Of a stretch of DNA of 64,000 bases, positions 60,104 to 64,000 are shown in pieces. This DNA comes from Elusimicrobiota bacterium. Its GTDB lineage: Bacteria > Elusimicrobiota > Elusimicrobia > UBA1565 > UBA9628. The notes beneath the pieces are model-generated. The model was not told where the DNA came from and did not search any database. It saw only the letters and a program-made list of their open reading frames with translations. The stretch's first letter is position 1. Every line of letters begins with the position of its first letter. The DNA lies in NCBI GenBank assembly GCA_026388095.1, contig JAPLKL010000007.1:62001-126000 (forward strand), written 5' to 3'. Both the position numbers and the translations under genes were made by a program.

Positions 60104-62002
60104 CTACTTCTGTCCGGCCGCCTGCTTCATCTGGCCGTCGAGGACTCCGTCGATCCTCTTGTCGGTCCAGGCCCGCTCCCCGCTGCGGCGGGAGTTGACC
60201 TCGGCCATGACGCTCTCCAGGCTCCCCTTGATGGGGGCGAAGCTCGCCCGGGCCTGGCCGGCCTGGCTCTCCGAGAACATGGTCCCGAAGAAATTCCAGG
60301 AGGCGGGCAGCCAGAAGTCGAAGAACACGCTGCCGCTGGAGTTCGGGCCCTTGCCGCTGTTGGCGGGCAGGGCGAAGGTCAGGCCCTCGGCCTTGAGCAC
60401 CGGGTCCTTGTGCAGCAGCGGGATGATGGTGTTGAGAGCCTTCACCCCGGCCTGCGCGCTGGCCGCCGAGGCGCGGGCTTCCGCTCCTTCCGAGGCCGCC
60501 AGGGCCTTGAAGGTCGCGCTGTGGTCCTCGTAGTGCGAGCCGGTCTTGCGGCCCTGGCCGTCGTAGTCGTCGACCAGGACGCTCTCGTTCTGCGAGGCCA
60601 GCAGCAGGTTGAAGGCGCGGTTGTGCTCGTGGGAGGACATGTCCGCCATGTCCTTGTCCACCTGCTGCGCCATCTCGACTGCGGACTTGAGCGTGCCGTC
60701 GGCCGCCTGGTTGAGGGTGTCGAGGTGGGCGAGGTGGCCTTGGTACTCCGTATCCTTGGCCGTCAGGCGGTCCGAGACGCGGCCGCGCATGGCGCCATTG
60801 GTCTTCTCAAGGAGGGCTTTCTCCGGCGCGATCTCCGCGGACTTGAACTCGTTGAGGTCCGTCTGGGCGCGCTTGGTCATCTCCTTGAGGCGGCCGCCGA
60901 AAAGGCCGGGCACGCTCGCGTCGAAGCGGGAGATGTCCTTCTCATAGCGGCCGGCGGCGGCGTCCTCGCGTCCGATCTCGGAGCGCATGGACTTCAGGCT
61001 CAGCGCCAGAGCTCCCTCGGACTCGGTCTGCTTGGCCTGGGACTCGAGACCGGTGAGCTGGGACTGCCAGACGGCGGGCGGCTGGCCGCCCACGCGCTTG
61101 GCCGGGTCCTGGGAGACCGCGTTCTCGTTGATCTCGGAGCGGGCGGCGACCAGGCCGTCGAATGCGGCGTAGGTCTGGGCTGACTGGACCGGCAGGCTCT
61201 TGCCGTCCGAGAGCGTCACGCTCCTGGAGCCCGCGCTCTGGGCGTTGGCCACCCGCTCGTCCATGCGCTGCTGGCGGCCGCGCGCCTCGGTCTTGATCTT
61301 CTCCAGGGCCGCGGGGTCGTTGTCGCGGCGGGCCTTCTCCAGAGCGATGATGTCCTGGTTGCTCTTGGAGTTCTGCCAGGTGTCGTTCTTGCTCTTGCCG
61401 CGCAGCCAGAGGTAGACGCCGGTCCCGGCCGCGACGACCGCCGCGACGATGGCGACCACCACGATGACGGGGATGACGGCTGCGTGCTCGCTGGGAGACT
61501 GGGGCGCGGGCACGGCGGAGGCCTTCTTCTGGCCTGGGGTCGTCGACGCCTGGAGGCCGGTCCCGGATTCCGAGGTCTCTTCGCCCAGGACCGGGCCGGA
61601 GCCATCGCGGCGCGTCTGGTCCCCGTCGTAGTAGCCGCCCAAAGCGGTCTGGCCTCCGGCGAAGGTGAGGCCCTTGCCCATGTCGCTCAGGACCGCGTCC
61701 GCCGACGTTTGGGCGGCGTTCGGCGCAAAGCCCTCTTCAGGCTGGAGCGCCGTCACATCGGGAGTCGCGGGCAGCGCCGTGGTGCTGGGCAGGCGCTTCT
61801 TGACCTGGCCGCCCGGCAAAGGGACGGGCTGGAAATTCTTCTGGATGGGGTCCGTGATGGTCTTGGAGGAGAGCGGGGCGGCTCCCGGCAGGCGCTCGAT
61901 GGGTTGGGGAGCGGAGCCGGCGTACATGGCGGCCTGGGCTACGGAACCGTGGACCATGGCGGCGGTCAGGACGGACGCCAAGAGCGTACGCATGATTTTC
62001 AT
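60104..62002 (-). CDS. large secreted coiled-coil protein with one internal membrane helix
   Basis: The 632-residue product starts with a signal peptide (cut near A-Q-A-A), then a Pro/Gly-rich region. A membrane helix lies near residues 175-200 (V-I-P-V-I-V-V-V-A-I-V-A-A-V-V), followed by a long helical, coiled-coil-like part (about 210-560). No domain is recognised. The arrangement, with a domain on each side of the membrane, could let it span the envelope. GGAGG is 11 bases before ATG 62002; ATG 62020 is also in frame. Confidence 0.62.
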   Translation of the reverse strand: MKIMRTLLASVLTAAMVHGSVAQAAMYAGSAPQPIERLPGAAPLSSKTITDPIQKNFQPVPLPGGQVKKRLPSTTALPATPDVTALQPEEGFAPNAAQTSADAVLSDMGKGLTFAGGQTALGGYYDGDQTRRDGSGPVLGEETSESGTGLQASTTPGQKKASAVPAPQSPSEHAAVIPVIVVVAIVAAVVAAGTGVYLWLRGKSKNDTWQNSKSNQDIIALEKARRDNDPAALEKIKTEARGRQQRMDERVANAQSAGSRSVTLSDGKSLPVQSAQTYAAFDGLVAARSEINENAVSQDPAKRVGGQPPAVWQSQLTGLESQAKQTESEGALALSLKSMRSEIGREDAAAGRYEKDISRFDASVPGLFGGRLKEMTKRAQTDLNEFKSAEIAPEKALLEKTNGAMRGRVSDRLTAKDTEYQGHLAHLDTLNQAADGTLKSAVEMAQQVDKDMADMSSHEHNRAFNLLLASQNESVLVDDYDGQGRKTGSHYEDHSATFKALAASEGAEARASAASAQAGVKALNTIIPLLHKDPVLKAEGLTFALPANSGKGPNSSGSVFFDFWLPASWNFFGTMFSESQAGQARASFAPIKGSLESVMAEVNSRRSGERAWTDKRIDGVLDGQMKQAAGQK

Positions 62003-62130
62003 ATGGTGGATGACCTCCATGAGGACCTTATCCTATCATCCGGAGCCGGTTCGCGGCATGAGAAGAACGGCCCAAATCCGGCTCGGCAAGGGCCCCGGCC
62101 GTTGTTGGGCCTTTTGGGAGCGGCCGGTCC

Positions 62131-62141
62131 TATAATAGAAT
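62131..62141 (+). promoter_or_regulatory. -10 region of the rluE-type gene
   Basis: TATAAT (62131-62136) and an overlapping TAGAAT (62136-62141) precede ATG 62149 by 12 and 7 bases. The transcript would have almost no leader, and no Shine-Dalgarno is visible. Confidence 0.45.
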
Positions 62142-62148
62142 CTCCTTG

Positions 62149-62709
62149 ATGAAGCGGGTCATACTCTTCTACAAGCCCTACGGCGTCTTGTCCCAGTTCA
62201 CGGCGCATGACGGGCATCCCGGCCTCTCCGGCTTCGGCCTGCCCGCGGGCGTCTACGCGGCCGGAAGGCTGGACCGCGACAGCGAAGGCCTGCTCTTGCT
62301 GACCGACGACGGCCGTCTGCAGAGGCGCCTGACGGACCCTCGCTTCGGCCACCCGCGGACTTATTGGGCGCAGGTCGAGGGGACCGTGACGCCGCAGGCC
62401 CTGCAGCTTCTGGCGCGAGGGGTGCGTCTGTCGGACGGGCCGACCCGGCCTTGCCGGGCGCGGCTCATGGAGCGGGCGCCGCAGCTCCCGGCGCGGGAGC
62501 CCCCCATCCGTTTTCGCAAGAGCGTCTCCACGGCTTGGATCGAGCTCGTCTTGACCGAGGGCCGCAACCGTCAGGTGCGGCGGATGACCGCGGCCGTGGG
62601 CCTGCCCACGCTGCGTCTGGTGCGCTCCGGCATCGGCCGCTTCAGCCTCGCGGCTCTGGCGCCCGGGACTTGGCGGCAGGTGGCGGCCCGGGACTCTTCG
62701 GGCCTATAG
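62149..62709 (+). CDS. rluE: RluE-type 23S rRNA pseudouridine synthase (RsuA family)
   Basis: The 186-residue product is a short RsuA-family synthase without an S4 domain, like RluE, which modifies U2457 of 23S rRNA in E. coli. It has F-Y-K-P-Y-G-V-L-S-Q-F-T near the start, the catalytic block A-A-G-R-L-D-R-D-S-E-G-L-L-L-L-T (D42) and E-G-R-N-R-Q-V-R-R-M-T-A-A-V-G. ATG 62149 is chosen over the adjoining TTG. Its last six bases overlap the convergent secreted protein gene. Confidence 0.92.
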   Translation: MKRVILFYKPYGVLSQFTAHDGHPGLSGFGLPAGVYAAGRLDRDSEGLLLLTDDGRLQRRLTDPRFGHPRTYWAQVEGTVTPQALQLLARGVRLSDGPTRPCRARLMERAPQLPAREPPIRFRKSVSTAWIELVLTEGRNRQVRRMTAAVGLPTLRLVRSGIGRFSLAALAPGTWRQVAARDSSGL

Positions 62710-63369
62710 GTCGTTCTGGACGTCTTGGATCTTCTGCCGGCGCTTCTTCTCCTCCAAGCGCTTGCGCTCTTCTTCCTGGCGCTGCTCCCGTTTGGCGGTG
62801 GCGGCGATATCCTTGTAGATCACCACGAGCGAGGAGCTGGGATAGACCCATGAATCATGCTCGCCGCCCTTTTCCGGGCGCTTGGGGTCGCGCATCCGGA
62901 GCTCGATCTGGGATGTCCCATCGTTCCAGGTGACGATCTTCAGTGACTTGCCGTCCTTGTCCGAGTAGCCGGCCTCGTTCTTGCCGGGGCCGAACTTCCG
63001 CTCCAGGCCGTCCAGAACGGCCTCCGCGGACTGCTGGTCGTCGTCCGCGGCGACGGGCTTGTAGATGGCCTGATAGAACTGGTCATGATCGAAATTGCAG
63101 GTCACCTTCCGGCCGTCGCCAAGGTCCAGCCGGAGGATCTTCTCGACGTTCGGCAGCCGGGTCTCGTATTCCAGGCGGCCCGCCAGCCGTTTCTTGACCT
63201 CGACTATGGGCATCCCCCACTTGGCGTCCCGGTAGCCGCCGCCCAGACGCCCGTATTCTTTGGGCGCTTGCTGGGGGCCTTGAGCGACGGGCTGGCCTTG
63301 GCCTGCGGCGAAGGAGGCGCTGAGCAGCGCGGCTGCCGCGGCGACGAAGAGAACGGGTGTCCTGTTCAT
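62704..63369 (-). CDS. secreted protein of unknown function
   Basis: The 221-residue product has a signal peptide (cut near F-A-A-G-Q). It then has a Y-R-D-A-K-W-G-M-P-I-V-E-V-K-K block reminiscent of small periplasmic proteins with a W-G-x-s-x-x-x-V motif, a beta-rich middle and a highly charged C-terminal helix (R-E-Q-R-Q-E-E-E-R-K-R-L-E-E). No family is assigned. ATG 63369 gives the best signal peptide; the frame opens at 63393. It converges with the rluE-type gene. Confidence 0.65.
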   Translation of the reverse strand: MNRTPVLFVAAAAALLSASFAAGQGQPVAQGPQQAPKEYGRLGGGYRDAKWGMPIVEVKKRLAGRLEYETRLPNVEKILRLDLGDGRKVTCNFDHDQFYQAIYKPVAADDDQQSAEAVLDGLERKFGPGKNEAGYSDKDGKSLKIVTWNDGTSQIELRMRDPKRPEKGGEHDSWVYPSSSLVVIYKDIAATAKREQRQEEERKRLEEKKRRQKIQDVQNDL

Positions 63370-63459
63370 GACGGCCTCCGAGTCCGGCATCATATTAGGA
63401 GCTTAGCAGGAGTGTATCAAATTCTCATTGCGGCCCGCTCCGGCCGCGGGATTCGGGTG

Positions 63460-63919
63460 CGGGGAAGATTTGTAGGTAACCTCAGGCATGGGCGAAGGAG
63501 CCGGCCCCCCACATGTAGTCTCATTGCTTTTTGAGCACGGCCACTATTAGCTGAAGGGCGGCGTCCTCCTTGTCTGTGCAGTCGCACCGCGCTCCAGCAC
63601 TGCAGGAATTCGCTGCCCCGCTCGAAAGGGACTACCGAGTCCTCCAGCCAGAATCGCATGCAGGGGCCCGATGTTTATATCTTCCCGGATATAATCACCT
63701 TCAACGTGCAAGTGATTATGTCGTCCAGCGCATGAAAAGAACGCGCGACTCGCAGAGTCGCGCGGAACCGCCCCTGCCCGCAGGGCAGGGACGGCAGAGG
63801 GCTATCCCCCGGGGTTCTTCCGTCCCGACGCTGCGCGTCGGGACGGTGGCGCCCGGCACAACGACCGCCGGGCGCTCGTTTATACGGAATACCTGCAGGC
63901 TACCTACAATGCTTCCCCG
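63460..63919. mobile_element. inverted-repeat element with six stem-loops (MITE-like)
   Basis: Arms 63460-63489 and 63889-63919 are inverted repeats matching at 26 of 31 aligned positions. Between them lie six hairpins: 63691-63719 (8 bp), 63742-63764 (9 bp), 63772-63790 (8 bp), 63807-63814 (self-complementary CCCCGGGG), 63820-63846 (12 bp, TGC loop) and 63849-63875 (9 bp). No credible gene is present; an open frame at 63570-63959 crosses the arms and lacks a start signal. It could be a miniature inverted-repeat transposon or a structured RNA gene. The remaining gene-free bases, 63370-63459 and 63920-63955, show nothing further. Confidence 0.6.
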
Positions 63920-63955
63920 CGCCCCGGGATTCTGTGGTATCATTGACGAAGCGTC

Positions 63956-64000
63956 ATGAAGGCCCAGACCTCGCTGCTCCCGGCGCTGACCCTCGCCTTG
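63956..64000 (+). CDS. start of a secreted protein gene (truncated by the window end)
   Basis: ATG 63956 opens a frame reading M-K-A-Q-T-S-L-L-P-A-L-T-L-A-L, the start of a likely signal peptide. A -10-like TATCAT ends 12 bases before the ATG. The rest lies outside the window, so no function can be given. Confidence 0.45.
   Translation, partial: MKAQTSLLPALTLAL

Noticed and set aside
63413-63945. Target-site duplication around the inverted-repeat element
   Set aside because: GTATCA occurs on both sides (near 63415 and 63937) but not directly next to the arms, so it does not qualify as a duplication.

Overview
The window is GC-rich chromosomal DNA from a Gram-negative (diderm) bacterium. That is supported by an outer-membrane beta-barrel protein, a putative porin, lipoproteins, a GT9 (heptosyltransferase-type) glycosyltransferase and a type IV pilin/pseudopilin. 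The sequence alone does not fix the phylum. The GC-rich coding, the pilin, the GldA/F/G-type ABC cluster and many short secreted proteins without recognisable families would suit an Elusimicrobiota-like or other deep-branching lineage, but this is only a guess.

Layout. 0-3 kb: end of a DUF481 protein, a FIST-domain/class III nucleotidyl cyclase fusion and a PhnD-like lipoprotein. 3-8.3 kb: a translationally coupled glycogen operon, glgM-type synthase, treZ and glgE, pointing to maltose-1-phosphate-based alpha-glucan synthesis. 8.3-8.8 kb: a half-size EamA transporter flanked by short inverted GGGGTCAG motifs. 8.8-13.4 kb: split transketolase and a nucleoside salvage operon (punA, deoA, upp). 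13.4-14.1 kb: a VapBC-like toxin-antitoxin pair. 14.2-23.2 kb: a phosphate-themed block with a CYTH-domain protein, a lytic transglycosylase, two PiT transporters around a putative porin, a DUF2723 membrane protein, a PhoBR-like two-component system and a secreted histidine phosphatase. 23.5-29.5 kb: a small Cys-repeat protein, an aminotransferase, gpsA, an FNR-like regulator and two secreted proteins.

29.6-41.4 kb is an accessory region that begins at the 3' end of tRNA-His. It carries a large serine recombinase with a MerR-like partner, a P4-type helicase/primase, a Mor-like HTH gene preceded by a strongly structured RNA, two cargo genes sharing a repeated upstream sequence, an SplB-like radical SAM gene, an HTH_17 protein and a minimal tyrosine recombinase. 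It ends in decayed defence genes (CopG antitoxin fragment, hsdM remnant, RhuM, a double-HTH regulator). 41.6-64 kb returns to chromosomal genes: a large membrane methyltransferase, a radical SAM enzyme, a pilin, LysR, a multi-PAS/GAF hybrid kinase, alcohol dehydrogenase, GT9, the GldA/F/G-like ABC operon with DUF4340, an FGE-like lipoprotein, an HExxH protein and an RluE-type pseudouridine synthase. Near the right edge is a non-coding element with about 31-bp terminal inverted repeats and six stem-loops.

Regulation. Several genes have a -10-like box five to seven bases before the start codon, which predicts leaderless mRNAs. Others use clear Shine-Dalgarno sequences. Stop/start overlaps (ATGA, GTGA, TTGA) mark many operons.

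Best candidates for something undescribed: the five-repeat C-x2-P-N-x-C protein (23.6-23.9 kb), the minus-strand structured RNA at 33.5 kb, and the inverted-repeat element at 63.46-63.92 kb.
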